From Glycocaulis sp. (GTDB lineage Bacteria; Pseudomonadota; Alphaproteobacteria; Caulobacterales; Maricaulaceae), in NCBI GenBank assembly GCA_022565665.1, contig JAIUMI010000001.1, positions 124,001-188,000 on the forward strand: a stretch of DNA of 64,000 nucleotides, read 5' to 3'. The stretch's first letter is position 1. Each line of letters starts with the position of its first letter. Shown in pieces: positions 1 through 8,635 of the stretch. The notes beneath the pieces were generated by a model. The model was not told where the DNA came from. It was given only the letters and a program-made list of their open reading frames with translations, and ran no database searches. The translations under genes were made by a program, and so were the position numbers.

Positions 1-605
1 GCATCGCCAACGGCGCGATCATCGAGCGCGAGCTGCGCTTTGATCTCGCAGAGCGCGAGGAAATCCGGCTCGCCCTGCGTAATCCCGATTTCACAACCGC
101 GCGGCGCATGGCCGAGGCGATCAACGCCTTTATCGGCTCTGGCACGGCCCGCGCGACCGATCCGGCCACCGTCGTCGTTTCCCGCCCCGGCCATTTCCGC
201 GGTGACATGGTCTCCCTGGTTGCCGATGTGGAACAGCTGCGCGTAGCCGCCGACATGCGCGCCCGGGTCGTGATCGACGAGAGCACCGGCACCATCGTGA
301 TGGGCGAGAATGTCCGCGTCTCCACCGTCGCCATCGCGCAGGGCAATCTGACCATCACCGTGAGCGAGACACCGATCGTCAGCCAGCCGGGCGCTTTTGC
401 CGAGGGGGAGACCATCGTCCTGCCGCGCACCCAGGTCATCGCCGAAGAGGACGAGGCCCAGCTGGGTATTCTGGAGGGCACGGTGTCCCTGCGCCAGCTG
501 GTCGACGGGCTCAATGCGCTGGGCGTCTCCCCGCGCGACATGATCACCATTCTCCAGACCATAAAGGCGGCCGGCGCGATGCAGGCCGAGATCGAGGTGC
601 TGTGA
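1..605 (+). CDS. flgI: Flagellar P-ring protein FlgI (3' part only)
   Basis: The window opens inside this gene. The frame is open from base 3 and gives about 200 C-terminal residues. FlgI forms the periplasmic P ring around the flagellar rod. The visible part carries the family's conserved tail: NPDFTTARRM, then the VIDESTGTIVMGENVR stretch, then the block around GTVSLRQLVDGLNALGVSP, ending in DMITILQTIKAAGAMQAEIEVL-type sequence. The stop overlaps the start of the next gene (TGATG), so it is co-translated with the rod-binding and FlgN-like genes. The same three-gene order is known around flgI in Caulobacter. The signal peptide and N-terminal half lie outside the window. Confidence 0.95.
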   Translation, partial: IANGAIIERELRFDLAEREEIRLALRNPDFTTARRMAEAINAFIGSGTARATDPATVVVSRPGHFRGDMVSLVADVEQLRVAADMRARVVIDESTGTIVMGENVRVSTVAIAQGNLTITVSETPIVSQPGAFAEGETIVLPRTQVIAEEDEAQLGILEGTVSLRQLVDGLNALGVSPRDMITILQTIKAAGAMQAEIEVL

Positions 606-931
606 TGGACAATCTTCTGGCCGCCCAGCTCAATAATGCGGTTGCCAACCGTGAACCGGCGCTGCCCGGCACGCGCGGCGTTGCCAATGCCGAACAGGCG
701 CGCCGCGTCGCAGAAGAGTTCGAGGCGATCTTCCTGGCCCAGCTTATCGAGCAGATGATGGGCGAGAGCACGCAGAGCGAGATGTTCGGCGGCGGGCCGG
801 GCGAGAGTGCGTTCCGGGGCATGCTGAACGAGGAGTACGCCAAGGTGATGGCGCGCGCTGGCGGTATCGGCCTTGCCGATGACCTCGCCCGTGAGATCAT
901 GCGCATGCAGGAGCTGAGGAGCGAGTCATGA
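605..931 (+). CDS. flgJ: FlgJ-type rod-binding protein (N-terminal domain only)
   Basis: This 108-residue protein matches the rod-binding N-terminal domain of FlgJ (core EEFEAIFLAQLIEQMM, then a GGGPGESAFRGMLNEEYA-like segment). It lacks the muramidase domain found in enterobacterial FlgJ, as is usual in alphaproteobacteria. The Caulobacter counterpart is called CheL. It probably caps the growing rod in the periplasm, with a separate hydrolase opening the cell wall. The ATG at 605 is chosen over a GTG at 602 because it overlaps the flgI stop. Its stop overlaps the next start (ATGA). Confidence 0.88.
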   Translation: MDNLLAAQLNNAVANREPALPGTRGVANAEQARRVAEEFEAIFLAQLIEQMMGESTQSEMFGGGPGESAFRGMLNEEYAKVMARAGGIGLADDLAREIMRMQELRSES

Positions 932-1368
932 GCGAGCTGGCCGCAAAATCCCCCACCGAGAGGGCCGAGCATCTGATCCGGCTGGTCAAACGCCTGACCG
1001 AGCTGTTCGAGACCGAAACCGCCTATTTCGAGGCGCGCCAGCCCCACAAGGCCTTTGACCTGCAGGACGAGAAGATGCAGCTGGCCAACATCTACCGGCG
1101 TGAAAGCCAGCTTGCAGCCGGGGACCCTGAACGCCTGTCAGGGCTTGATGAGTCTCTCAGGACGCGCCTGCGAGAGCATGTAGAGCGTCTGGAGGCCGCC
1201 GTTCAGAAAAACGGCATCGTGGTGGAGGCCCTGAAGACCCTCACGGAGGGGCTGGTAAAGGCCATCGCAGACGAAGCCGCCCGCCAGCGCAGCGCAGAAG
1301 CTGGCTACGGCCCGGACGCGGCACGATCAGCGCGTATTGGCGCCATTGCCTGCAATCAGACAGCCTGA
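928..1368 (+). CDS. FlgN-like flagellar protein (FlbY-like)
   Basis: The product is a 146-residue, mostly helical, charged protein. Helical stretches with heptad-like spacing (SPTERAEHLIRLVKRLTELF and RLREHVERLEAAVQ) and a conserved ALKTLTEGLVKAI segment resemble FlgN/FlbY-type proteins. These act as chaperones for hook-filament junction proteins or as assembly factors. The start overlaps the rod-binding gene by 4 nt, giving a tight flgI–flgJ–flbY-like operon. The last 13 bases overlap the end of the convergent gene on the minus strand. Assignment rests on position and helical character; sequence recognition alone would be weaker. Confidence 0.7.
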   Translation: MSELAAKSPTERAEHLIRLVKRLTELFETETAYFEARQPHKAFDLQDEKMQLANIYRRESQLAAGDPERLSGLDESLRTRLREHVERLEAAVQKNGIVVEALKTLTEGLVKAIADEAARQRSAEAGYGPDAARSARIGAIACNQTA

Positions 1369-1796
1369 CTTGGGACTTGGTCCAGATGGGCAAGGAAGGG
1401 CGCACATAGCGCCAGGCCCATGACCGCCTCGAACCCGATGGCAGCCGCGTTGTAGCGGGTGCGGGTGTTCTGCTCTGCGTCCATGATCATCGAGACGGCC
1501 CGGCCAATCGCCATGCCGAGCCAGTAGAGCCCGACAGCGAGGCTGGCACCCATCACCGCGCCGGCTCCGGCCTGCGCGCTTATGGCAAGGGTCAGCAGTA
1601 CAGCGCCATGGGCCAGCACCAGCGCTCCGCCATAGGAAGCGCGGAACTCCGCCCAGCCACCGTGCATCTCCGGATGGGGCGCAAGGCGCACCACATTCGC
1701 GCCCCAGCGGGGGACGGCAAGGCTCATCAGCCCCATCAGCGCGCCAATGGCCGCGGCCAGACCAGCCAGCATCCAGGGCAAGGGCATTTCGGGCAT
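1356..1796 (-). CDS. Small multi-pass membrane protein (DUF4345-like)
   Basis: This is a 146-residue protein with about four hydrophobic segments: near residues 8–28 (PWMLAGLAAAIGALMG), 55–70, 78–97 and 118–135. It carries the RASYGGALVLAHGA motif (Y/GG in the second helix) typical of DUF4345-like proteins, which have no known function. The ATG at 1796 is preferred over an upstream TTG at 1811 because a GGGGA ribosome site sits 6 nt before it. It follows the DUF167 gene on the same strand after an 99-nt gap and may be the last gene of the tol–ftsH run. Its end overlaps the flagellar operon end-to-end. Confidence 0.6.
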   Translation of the reverse strand: MPEMPLPWMLAGLAAAIGALMGLMSLAVPRWGANVVRLAPHPEMHGGWAEFRASYGGALVLAHGAVLLTLAISAQAGAGAVMGASLAVGLYWLGMAIGRAVSMIMDAEQNTRTRYNAAAIGFEAVMGLALCAPFLAHLDQVPSQAV

Positions 1797-1895
1797 GGCA
1801 ATTCCCCGCAAGAAGACCTGATGCCTTCTATACGTCTGCCTTGCTGGACTGGATTTGCACCGGCATGTCCGGGTCTGTGCCCGCCGCGCATGAAA

Positions 1896-2216
1896 TTATG
1901 CAGGCCGATCCACAAGACGCGCGCCCACCTCATCAGAAGCAAGGCCTGTCACCCGCACGGCCTTTATCCGTGCGGTATGGCCCGAGATCAGCTCCAGCGC
2001 CGATTTCGACACACCCAGCGATTTTGCAAGAAGCTTGAGCACCGCCGCATTGGCCGCGCCCTTGTCCGGCACGGCCCGCACGCGGATTTTGAGATGGGAG
2101 AGCCCGTCGGCCGCTGTTTCCACGCCTTCAATGGCATCTTTTGAGGCGTTGGGCGCAACACGAAGGCGAAGGATTGCTCCTTCGCCTTCGCTGCGTATCC
2201 AGTCCGTGGGAGGCAC
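1896..2216 (-). CDS. DUF167/YggU family protein
   Basis: This 106-residue protein has the DUF167 signature: LRVAPNASKDAIEG near the N-terminus, then LKIRVRAVPDKGAANAAVLKLLAKSLGV, then the ELISGHTARIKAV strand. The family is a small alpha/beta fold found in bacteria and eukaryotes; its biochemical role is unknown. The gene lies 18 nt downstream of ftsH on the same strand, so it is probably co-transcribed with it. Nothing about length or composition is unusual. Confidence 0.85.
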   Translation of the reverse strand: MPPTDWIRSEGEGAILRLRVAPNASKDAIEGVETAADGLSHLKIRVRAVPDKGAANAAVLKLLAKSLGVSKSALELISGHTARIKAVRVTGLASDEVGARLVDRPA

Positions 2217-2234
2217 CGGAAGCAGGGCCGGTGA

Positions 2235-4178
2235 TCAGGCCGGGCCGGGCTTGGGCTCCATGCCGCCGGCCGAGGACACCTCGTCCTCATCCTCATCATC
2301 AATGATCGGCACAGCGCTATCGGGCGTGGACGAGCCCGCATCGCTCTTCGGGGGCACATCGGTATTGCGTACCGGCATCTTGCCCTTGAGCAGATCATTG
2401 ATCTCCTCGCCGGAGAGCGTCTCGTATTCGAGCAGACCCTGGGCAATGGCTTCCCAGTCCTTGTTGTGCTCGGTCAGAATGCGGCGTGCCTCGTTAAGCC
2501 CGCCTTCGACCAGACCCTTCACCTCGCGCTCGATCTTCGCCGCCGTTTCAGCCGACACGGTGCGCGATTGCTGGACCAGTTGCTGGCCAAGGAACACATC
2601 GCCCTGATTATCGGCATAATCGATCGGGCCAAGCTCGTCAGAGAAGCCCCACTGGGTGACCATGGCGCGGGCCAGACGCGTGGCCTGCTGGATGTCGCTG
2701 GCGGCGCCGGAGGTCACGTTCTCCTTGCCGAATTTCAGCTCTTCGGCGATGCGCCCGCCCATCATGATGGCAAGGCGGCTGGTCATCTCCTGATGGGTCA
2801 TGGACAGCTTGTCGCCCTCTGGCAGCTGCATGACCATGCCGAGCGCGCGCCCGCGCGGGATGATCGTCGCCTTGTGGACGGGATCAGCCGCGGGCACTTT
2901 CAGCGCCACGATGGCGTGACCGGCCTCGTGATAGGCGGTGAGCGTCTTTTCCTTCTCGCCCATCACCATGGAGCGGCGCTCCGGCCCCATCATCACCTTG
3001 TCCTTGGCCTCTTCAAACTCGGCCATGGAGACAAGGCGGCGATTGCGGCGGGCGGCGAGCAGCGCGGCCTCATTGACCAGATTGGCCAGATCCGCACCGG
3101 AGAAGCCCGGCGTGCCGCGCGCAATGGTTTTCGGGTCGACATCAGCGGCCAGCGGCACATTGCGCATATGGACTTTCAGGATCTTCTCTCGGCCCGTGAT
3201 GTCGGGATTGGGCACCACGACCTGACGGTCAAACCGGCCAGGGCGCAGAAGCGCAGGGTCCAGCACGTCAGGACGGTTGGTGGCCGCGATCAGGATGATG
3301 CCCTCATTGGCCTCGAACCCGTCCATCTCGACCAGAAGCTGGTTCAGGGTCTGCTCGCGCTCGTCATTGCCACCGCCAAGGCCGGCACCGCGCGAACGGC
3401 CCACCGCGTCGATCTCGTCGATGAAGATGATGCAGGGCGCGTTCTTCTTGGCCTGCTCGAACATGTCGCGCACGCGGCTGGCGCCGACGCCGACAAACAT
3501 CTCCACAAAGTCCGAACCGGAAATGGTGAAGAAGGGCACGCCCGCCTCGCCGGCAACAGCGCGCGCGATCAGCGTCTTACCGGTGCCCGGAGGGCCAACG
3601 AGCAGCGCGCCCTTCGGGATCTTGCCGCCCAGACGCTGGAATTTGGAGGGATCCTTGAGGAACTCGACGATCTCGGCAAGCTCGTCCTTGGCCTCGTCCA
3701 CGCCGGCCACGTCCTCGAATGTCACCCGGCCGGTCTTCTCGGTCAAAAGCTTCGCCTTCGACTTGCCAAAGCCCATCGCGCCACGTCCGCCGGACTGCAT
3801 CTGGCGCATGAAGAAAATCCACACCGCGATCAGGAGCAGCATGGGGAACCAGCTGAGCAGTATGCCCAGCAGATTCATGCCGCCCTCGGCCGCCGGGCGC
3901 GCCGTGATCTGCACGCCATGCTCGCGCAGCGCATTGGTCACCTGCGCATCGCCGGGCACTTCGGTGCGGAAGGACTGGCCGCCGGCCAGCTGTCCAGTCA
4001 CGGTCTGACCCTCAATGGTCACCTCGCGCACACGGCCTGCTTCCACATTGTCCATGAACTGGCTGTAGGTCAGCTCATTGGCCGGCTGCCCAGCCGGGCG
4101 CGGCCCCTGAAGAATGTTGAACAGGGCCAGCAGCAGGACCAGCAGGATCGCCCAGACCAGTATATTGCGCAGATTCAT
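2235..4178 (-). CDS. ftsH: ATP-dependent zinc metalloprotease FtsH
   Basis: FtsH is a membrane-anchored AAA+ protease that degrades unstable cytosolic and misfolded membrane proteins. The 647-residue product has two transmembrane helices (about 5–23 and 102–124) flanking a periplasmic domain. These are followed by Walker A GPPGTGKT near 195–202, Walker B IIFIDEID, the second region of homology ([20 protein letters not shown]) and the zinc site HEAGH near residue 420. Length is normal. The C-terminal tail is acidic and Pro-rich. It lies downstream of tilS on the same strand with a 159-nt gap that could hold its own promoter. In many bacteria tilS and ftsH are neighbours. Confidence 0.98.
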   Translation of the reverse strand: MNLRNILVWAILLVLLLALFNILQGPRPAGQPANELTYSQFMDNVEAGRVREVTIEGQTVTGQLAGGQSFRTEVPGDAQVTNALREHGVQITARPAAEGGMNLLGILLSWFPMLLLIAVWIFFMRQMQSGGRGAMGFGKSKAKLLTEKTGRVTFEDVAGVDEAKDELAEIVEFLKDPSKFQRLGGKIPKGALLVGPPGTGKTLIARAVAGEAGVPFFTISGSDFVEMFVGVGASRVRDMFEQAKKNAPCIIFIDEIDAVGRSRGAGLGGGNDEREQTLNQLLVEMDGFEANEGIILIAATNRPDVLDPALLRPGRFDRQVVVPNPDITGREKILKVHMRNVPLAADVDPKTIARGTPGFSGADLANLVNEAALLAARRNRRLVSMAEFEEAKDKVMMGPERRSMVMGEKEKTLTAYHEAGHAIVALKVPAADPVHKATIIPRGRALGMVMQLPEGDKLSMTHQEMTSRLAIMMGGRIAEELKFGKENVTSGAASDIQQATRLARAMVTQWGFSDELGPIDYADNQGDVFLGQQLVQQSRTVSAETAAKIEREVKGLVEGGLNEARRILTEHNKDWEAIAQGLLEYETLSGEEINDLLKGKMPVRNTDVPPKSDAGSSTPDSAVPIIDDEDEDEVSSAGGMEPKPGPA

Positions 4179-4337
4179 CCGTATTCCCTTTGCAGGCGGC
4201 GGCGCAGGCCGCGCCCGTCATCAAATCTCGTTCAGCCCAATCGGGCCAGTCTATCAGGCGGTCTTCGCCCTTACCATATTGGTTCCTGCTGCCCGTTTCG
4301 CCAGTGCAGTGCGGCGCGAGGGCGCAGTTCCTCCCGA

Positions 4338-5603
4338 TCAGTTGCTCACAAACAGGACATGAGCGATCCGTTCTGCAATCAGCGCGCCAGCCGCGCCGCT
4401 GCCCGGCACCGTGTCCAGCCCGGCGATGAAGGCTTCACCGGCCCCCTCCCCGCGCACCAGTGAGCCGCGCAAGACCGGCGGCACACCGGGGGCATGTGTC
4501 TTCTCGCCTCCCGCCGCGCAGAGGGTCAGGGCCTCACTGCCTGCACAGACGAGAAAGCGTCCGTCGAATATACCCGCTTTTCCGGGGGGGAGGATAAGTT
4601 TGCCTGCTCCTGGCGCACCATCGGCACGCCCTGCGCTTGCACCGGGATCGCGCCCGAGGATAGCGGTGGAGGTGAGCAGCGCCCCGCCCCCGCTTGCCGC
4701 CCTGCCCGCCAGCAAGGCGTCCAGCAGGCTGCGGGTGACGCTGGTGCGTGCCAGTTCGGCGGCACCGCTAACCGCCGCGATACACGCCTCCAGCGCGCGC
4801 AGGGCCACGCCGCGCGGCGCACGCCCGAACGCGCCGGGCTCCAGCGTGATGCCACCCCAGTCGTGAAGGCGCACGGCGCGCGTAACAAGGCGCGAAGCGG
4901 CCCGGCGCACCCCGGCATCCAGCGCCAGCGCCTGATCATTCAACACCAGCAAGGCCTGGCCGGGCACGCTGTCAGGCGCCGGGGCCATGGCCCGGATACG
5001 CACGCGTTCAAACTTCGGGTCGGTATTGGACGGATCCTCGATCCAGTCCGCGCCTTCGGCCCTGAGCAGGCGGCGCAGATATGCGCGCGGCGTGCGCACC
5101 AGCGGACGGGCGATATGCAGCGCGCGCCCCGCTGGCCAGGCCGGGCTCATCGCCCTGTTACCCATCGCCGCGAGCGCGCGCCAGCCCGCATCCTTGCGCG
5201 AGGCCCGCATCAGCATGGTCTCGATCACGTCATTGGCCGTATGAGCCAGAAAGAGCGTGTCCGTACCCAGCCCCTCGCAGGCTTCAGCCAGCAGGCGGTG
5301 GCGGGCCGTGCGCGCCGCTGCCTGACCGGGCTGGGGATCGTCCCAGACTAGAATGTGGGGCCTTGCGCCCAGCGCGCGGGCGCGTTCTGCCGTCAGCGCG
5401 GCTTCGGTCGAACTGGCAGAGCGGAGCCGGTGATCGACGATGAGCGCGTGGAAGGGCCGGTCATGCGCGCGCGCCAGACCGGCGAGTATCACGGCCAGAG
5501 CGGTGGAATCTCCCCCGCCCGAAAGGGCCAGAACCAGCGGGCCGGACGGCGAAAGGCGCAGCGCCGCCCGCGCGGCCAGTTCGCGATCAGGGTCTAACGG
5601 CAC
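4338..5603 (-). CDS. tilS: tRNA(Ile)-lysidine synthase TilS
   Basis: TilS attaches lysine to C34 of tRNA-Ile(CAU) so that it reads AUA. The PP-loop motif SGGGDS is at residues 28–33 and is followed by the ALIVDHRLR strand and the LFLAHTANDVIETMLMR segment typical of the N-type ATP pyrophosphatase fold. The later PLVRTPRAYLRRLLRAEGADWIEDPSNTD region is diagnostic of TilS. At 421 residues it has the usual core length. The C-terminal third is divergent, as is common. Its start overlaps the end of cpoB by 10 nt, so it belongs to the tol–pal transcription unit. Confidence 0.92.
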   Translation of the reverse strand: MPLDPDRELAARAALRLSPSGPLVLALSGGGDSTALAVILAGLARAHDRPFHALIVDHRLRSASSTEAALTAERARALGARPHILVWDDPQPGQAAARTARHRLLAEACEGLGTDTLFLAHTANDVIETMLMRASRKDAGWRALAAMGNRAMSPAWPAGRALHIARPLVRTPRAYLRRLLRAEGADWIEDPSNTDPKFERVRIRAMAPAPDSVPGQALLVLNDQALALDAGVRRAASRLVTRAVRLHDWGGITLEPGAFGRAPRGVALRALEACIAAVSGAAELARTSVTRSLLDALLAGRAASGGGALLTSTAILGRDPGASAGRADGAPGAGKLILPPGKAGIFDGRFLVCAGSEALTLCAAGGEKTHAPGVPPVLRGSLVRGEGAGEAFIAGLDTVPGSGAAGALIAERIAHVLFVSN

Positions 5604-6442
5604 CCGGCCCGCGAGGATTCACGCTGGGCCCGCCGGCGCGCATCCTCATCCGCATTGGGATATTCCTGGGCGAAGGAGCCAAGCACGTTGCAGGCTGCCG
5701 AACGCTGGTCCATCGCAGCCAGCGAGGCGCCCAGCCGCACCAGCGCGTCGGGGCCGCGCTCACCGCGCCGGTCAGCGCGCAGCGACGCCAGGTAGGCATC
5801 GGCCGCATCCTGGAAGCTGCCCTGCACGAAATGGGTCTCGCCCAGCCAGTACCAGGCCTGACCGGTCAGGTTGTGGTTCTCGTGCTGGGTGACGAAGGCG
5901 GCAAAGCGCTCCTGCGCCCCGGCGAAATCGCCATCGAGCAGGCGTGAGCGCGCCGTACGGAACATTTCGTCAGGATCGCCCGGCTCTTCATCAAGATCGG
6001 CAAGGCCCGCCTCGCGCTGCGCGCTTTCTGCCGCGCGCTCCGGGGGAAGATTGCCACCCTGCAGACTGAGCGGACGCGTCGCCTGAGCGCGCGCCTCGCC
6101 ATGGGGATCATCGGGATCGGTGACGGCCAGGCCCTCACCAGCCTCACCGGCCATCACCCGCCGCATGGCATTGTTCAGGCGGTCGACCTCCTGGCGCAGC
6201 CGGGTATTCTCGAAATTCATGCGCTCGAGCTCGCCGGTCAGGGCGCGCTGCTCGCGCTCCAGCCCCTCTATGCGCTGCAGCAGGTCTTCGGCCACCGGAT
6301 CACCCGCCAGCGAGCGCTGCTCCATCTCCTGAAGGCGCTGTTCGAGCGCATCCATCCGCACCGTCAGCGCGCGCGTGGACTGGGCTTCGGCCATACCGGC
6401 CAGCATTACCGAACCAAGAAGGAGGGAAATAAGCCAACGCAT
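5594..6442 (-). CDS. cpoB: Cell division coordinator CpoB / YbgF
   Basis: CpoB links peptidoglycan synthesis and outer-membrane constriction through the Tol system. The 282-residue product starts with a signal peptide (MRWLISLLLGSVMLAGMAEA), then a coiled coil of about residues 25–90 (RMDALEQRLQEME, EGLEREQRALTGELERM). A TPR domain forms the C-terminal half, including FRTARSRLLDGDFAGAQ and GQAWYWLGETHFVQGSF. The start at 6442 is chosen because the upstream in-frame extension has no signal-peptide character. It follows pal and overlaps tilS, which is the conserved tol-pal order. Confidence 0.93.
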   Translation of the reverse strand: MRWLISLLLGSVMLAGMAEAQSTRALTVRMDALEQRLQEMEQRSLAGDPVAEDLLQRIEGLEREQRALTGELERMNFENTRLRQEVDRLNNAMRRVMAGEAGEGLAVTDPDDPHGEARAQATRPLSLQGGNLPPERAAESAQREAGLADLDEEPGDPDEMFRTARSRLLDGDFAGAQERFAAFVTQHENHNLTGQAWYWLGETHFVQGSFQDAADAYLASLRADRRGERGPDALVRLGASLAAMDQRSAACNVLGSFAQEYPNADEDARRRAQRESSRAGCR

Positions 6443-6537
6443 GAAATTCACCTTGTGCAAGCGGCTAGTGTGCAATCGGGTGGTCTGGCTGCCAGCGTGA
6501 AGGCCACTAGGGGCAAATATGCGGCCATATGTCAAAG

Positions 6538-6583
6538 CAAGGCCCGCCAGCAGGACCGTCCGGGGTCTTGCTGGCGGGCCTTG
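6538..6583 (-). terminator. Long near-perfect inverted repeat between pal and cpoB
   Basis: Bases 6538–6557 and 6564–6583 form a 20-bp stem with one mismatch and a 6-nt loop. It lies 33 nt past the pal stop in the direction of transcription. No run of T follows on the minus strand, so it is probably an mRNA-stabilising or partial attenuation hairpin that sets different pal and cpoB levels. Full termination looks less likely. Confidence 0.5.
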
Positions 6584-6615
6584 AGGCTTTCGGTCACAAC
6601 GCCTGAACGCGCTGC

Positions 6616-7128
6616 TTACGACACCGCGCCGGACGTGATGACGGTGATCGCATTCCGGTTCTGCGCCCAGCAGCTTTCGGTGGACTGGGTGCAGCTCGGA
6701 CGCTCCTTGCCGTAGGACACGGTGGAGATCCGCGAGGGATCAACACCCTGGCTGACCAGGAAGTCCCGGGCCGAATTGGCACGGCGGGCGCCGAGGGCCA
6801 GGTTGTATTCACGCGTGCCACGCTCGTCGGTGTTCCCGGCGATCAGGATACGCGCATTCGGGTGGCTGGCGAGCCATGCGGCCTGACGGCGCAGGGTTTC
6901 GCGCGCCGCACTGTCGAGGTCGAAGCGGTCAAAGCCGTAAAACACGCGGTCACCGGCATTGAGCTGGAAATCCTCGATCGAACCGGGCACCGGGCCAGCA
7001 GGCGTGGTGCTCGTGTCGCGGGTCACCGGGCCGGGACCTTCCACCACTTCCGTGGTGTCCGGGCGGCTGGCGCAGGCAGTTACGAGAAGGCTGAACGCTG
7101 CCACGGCAGCGAACGGAGCGAGTTTCAT
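6616..7128 (-). CDS. pal: Peptidoglycan-associated lipoprotein Pal
   Basis: Pal is an outer-membrane lipoprotein that binds peptidoglycan and TolB. The 170-residue product has a lipoprotein signal ending in LVTAC with the lipidated Cys at residue 19. A short Pro/Thr-rich linker leads to an OmpA-like domain containing YYGFDRFDLD-type and ILIAGNTDERGTREYN sequence; the GNTDERG form is specific to Pal. The ATG at 7128 is chosen because GAGGG lies 11 nt upstream and the lipobox position is then normal; an ATG at 7146 is possible. It lies between tolB and cpoB. Confidence 0.95.
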   Translation of the reverse strand: MKLAPFAAVAAFSLLVTACASRPDTTEVVEGPGPVTRDTSTTPAGPVPGSIEDFQLNAGDRVFYGFDRFDLDSAARETLRRQAAWLASHPNARILIAGNTDERGTREYNLALGARRANSARDFLVSQGVDPSRISTVSYGKERPSCTQSTESCWAQNRNAITVITSGAVS

Positions 7129-7241
7129 CGGAGCAAAGTCCCTCATAGCGGCCGTGCAGCACACCTGCACGGTCAATTGACCCATACACCAGTTTTACAC
7201 ATGAATCGACAATTCTGTTCCGGCAAACTGCTGTGCATTGC

Positions 7242-8600
7242 TCAGTCGAGAAGTGGCGACCATGCGGCATCCGAAGCGGCCCCTTGCGTGGGCAGCCGGC
7301 GCAGGTTGAACCCGCCCAGATCCACAGTCCACACTGAATAGCGCGTCCCGTCGGGCGAGAAATCCCCGCGTGTAAAGAGCAGCATGCGTCCATTGGGCGA
7401 CCAGGCCGGCGTATCCACGAAATAGCCGTCATAGAGGATGCGTTCCTCGCCGGAGCCATCAGCCCGCAGCACGCCCAGTGAGAACATCCGGCCCTGCTGC
7501 TTGACGAACGCGATCAGATCCCCGCGCGGCGACCAGGTCGGCGAGGTATAGCGCCCCGGCCCGAAGCTGATGCGGCGCTGGTCGGACCCGTCGGCATTCA
7601 TCACGTAAAGCTGGGGCGGGCCGGACCGGTTGGACGCAAACACGATCTGGCTGCCATCGGGGGAATAGGACGGCTCGGTATCGTCGGACGGGTTGTTGGT
7701 CAGCTGGCGCAAGGCACGGCTGCGCAGATCAAAGCCGTAAAGATCATGCCGCCCCCGCTGGCCGATCGAGAGCACCAGTTCGCGGCCATTGGGATGGAAG
7801 CGTGCCGAGAGCGACTGGCCGCCGCCGGTGATGGCGTTGTTGCGGTTGTCAAAGAGGGCTTCCTGGCGGCCGGTCTGCAGATCGTAGAGATAGCTCGTCG
7901 CCTGCAGGTCGCGGAAGGAGACATAGGTTATCTGCTGGGCGGTCGGGGAGAAATTGGGCAGAAGCGCCATGTAGGAGCGGTCCGTGAGGAAGGAGGGATT
8001 GGCCCCGTCCTGGTCCATGATCACGAGGCGCCGGGTCGGCTCGCCATCCGGTCCGGTGCCTTCGGAAACATAGACGATGCGGGTGTCGAAAAACCCGCTC
8101 TCACCGGTCAGACGCTCATAGATCGCGTCGGAAACCTTGTGCGCGAGGCGGCGCCAGTTTTCCGGCACGGAGGTGAACTGCATGCCCAGCAATTGCTGCT
8201 CGGCTGCGGTGTCCCACAGGCGGAAGGCCACCAGAAGCCGGCCCTGCTCGTCGACACTGACCCGGCCCACCAGAAGCGCGGAGGCATTGATAACCCGCCA
8301 GTCGGCAAAGCGCGGCCTGAGATCGATATTGGTGATGTCCTCGATGAAGGCATCAGAATCAACCGGCGCGAACAGGCCCGAATTCCTGAGATTGTTCGTG
8401 ATCACGCGCGATATTTCCGCGCCGCGTTCAGCCGAAGCGCTGTCCTCGCCGATGAAATCGGTAATCGCGATGGGCAGCGGGTCCACATTGCCCTCGGTGA
8501 TCGTCACCACGAGAGGCGAACCGCCCGGCTGGGCCCAGGCCGAAACCGACAGGGCAAGGAAGGCGGTCACTAGGGCGGCAAGTCTGGCCAGTATGCGCAT
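7242..8600 (-). CDS. tolB: Tol-Pal system translocation protein TolB
   Basis: TolB is a periplasmic beta-propeller protein that shuttles between Pal and TolA. The 452-residue product has a signal peptide (about residues 1–23), an N-terminal domain with the PIAITDFIG motif, and a C-terminal propeller. The propeller repeats read SPDGSQIVFASNRSG, SPTWSPRGDLIAFV and PAWSPNGRMLLFTRG. Length is normal. It lies 35 nt after tolA and 113 nt before pal. Confidence 0.97.
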   Translation of the reverse strand: MRILARLAALVTAFLALSVSAWAQPGGSPLVVTITEGNVDPLPIAITDFIGEDSASAERGAEISRVITNNLRNSGLFAPVDSDAFIEDITNIDLRPRFADWRVINASALLVGRVSVDEQGRLLVAFRLWDTAAEQQLLGMQFTSVPENWRRLAHKVSDAIYERLTGESGFFDTRIVYVSEGTGPDGEPTRRLVIMDQDGANPSFLTDRSYMALLPNFSPTAQQITYVSFRDLQATSYLYDLQTGRQEALFDNRNNAITGGGQSLSARFHPNGRELVLSIGQRGRHDLYGFDLRSRALRQLTNNPSDDTEPSYSPDGSQIVFASNRSGPPQLYVMNADGSDQRRISFGPGRYTSPTWSPRGDLIAFVKQQGRMFSLGVLRADGSGEERILYDGYFVDTPAWSPNGRMLLFTRGDFSPDGTRYSVWTVDLGGFNLRRLPTQGAASDAAWSPLLD

Positions 8601-8635
8601 GTCTCGGGGCTCCTGTCGGACGGGCAGGGATCAGG

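Noticed and set aside
2466..4463. 665-codon open frame on the plus strand across ftsH
   Set aside because: It is antisense to a fully recognisable ftsH, its product is His/Arg/Gly-rich with no domain, and it runs past the gene end; typical of high-GC mirror frames.
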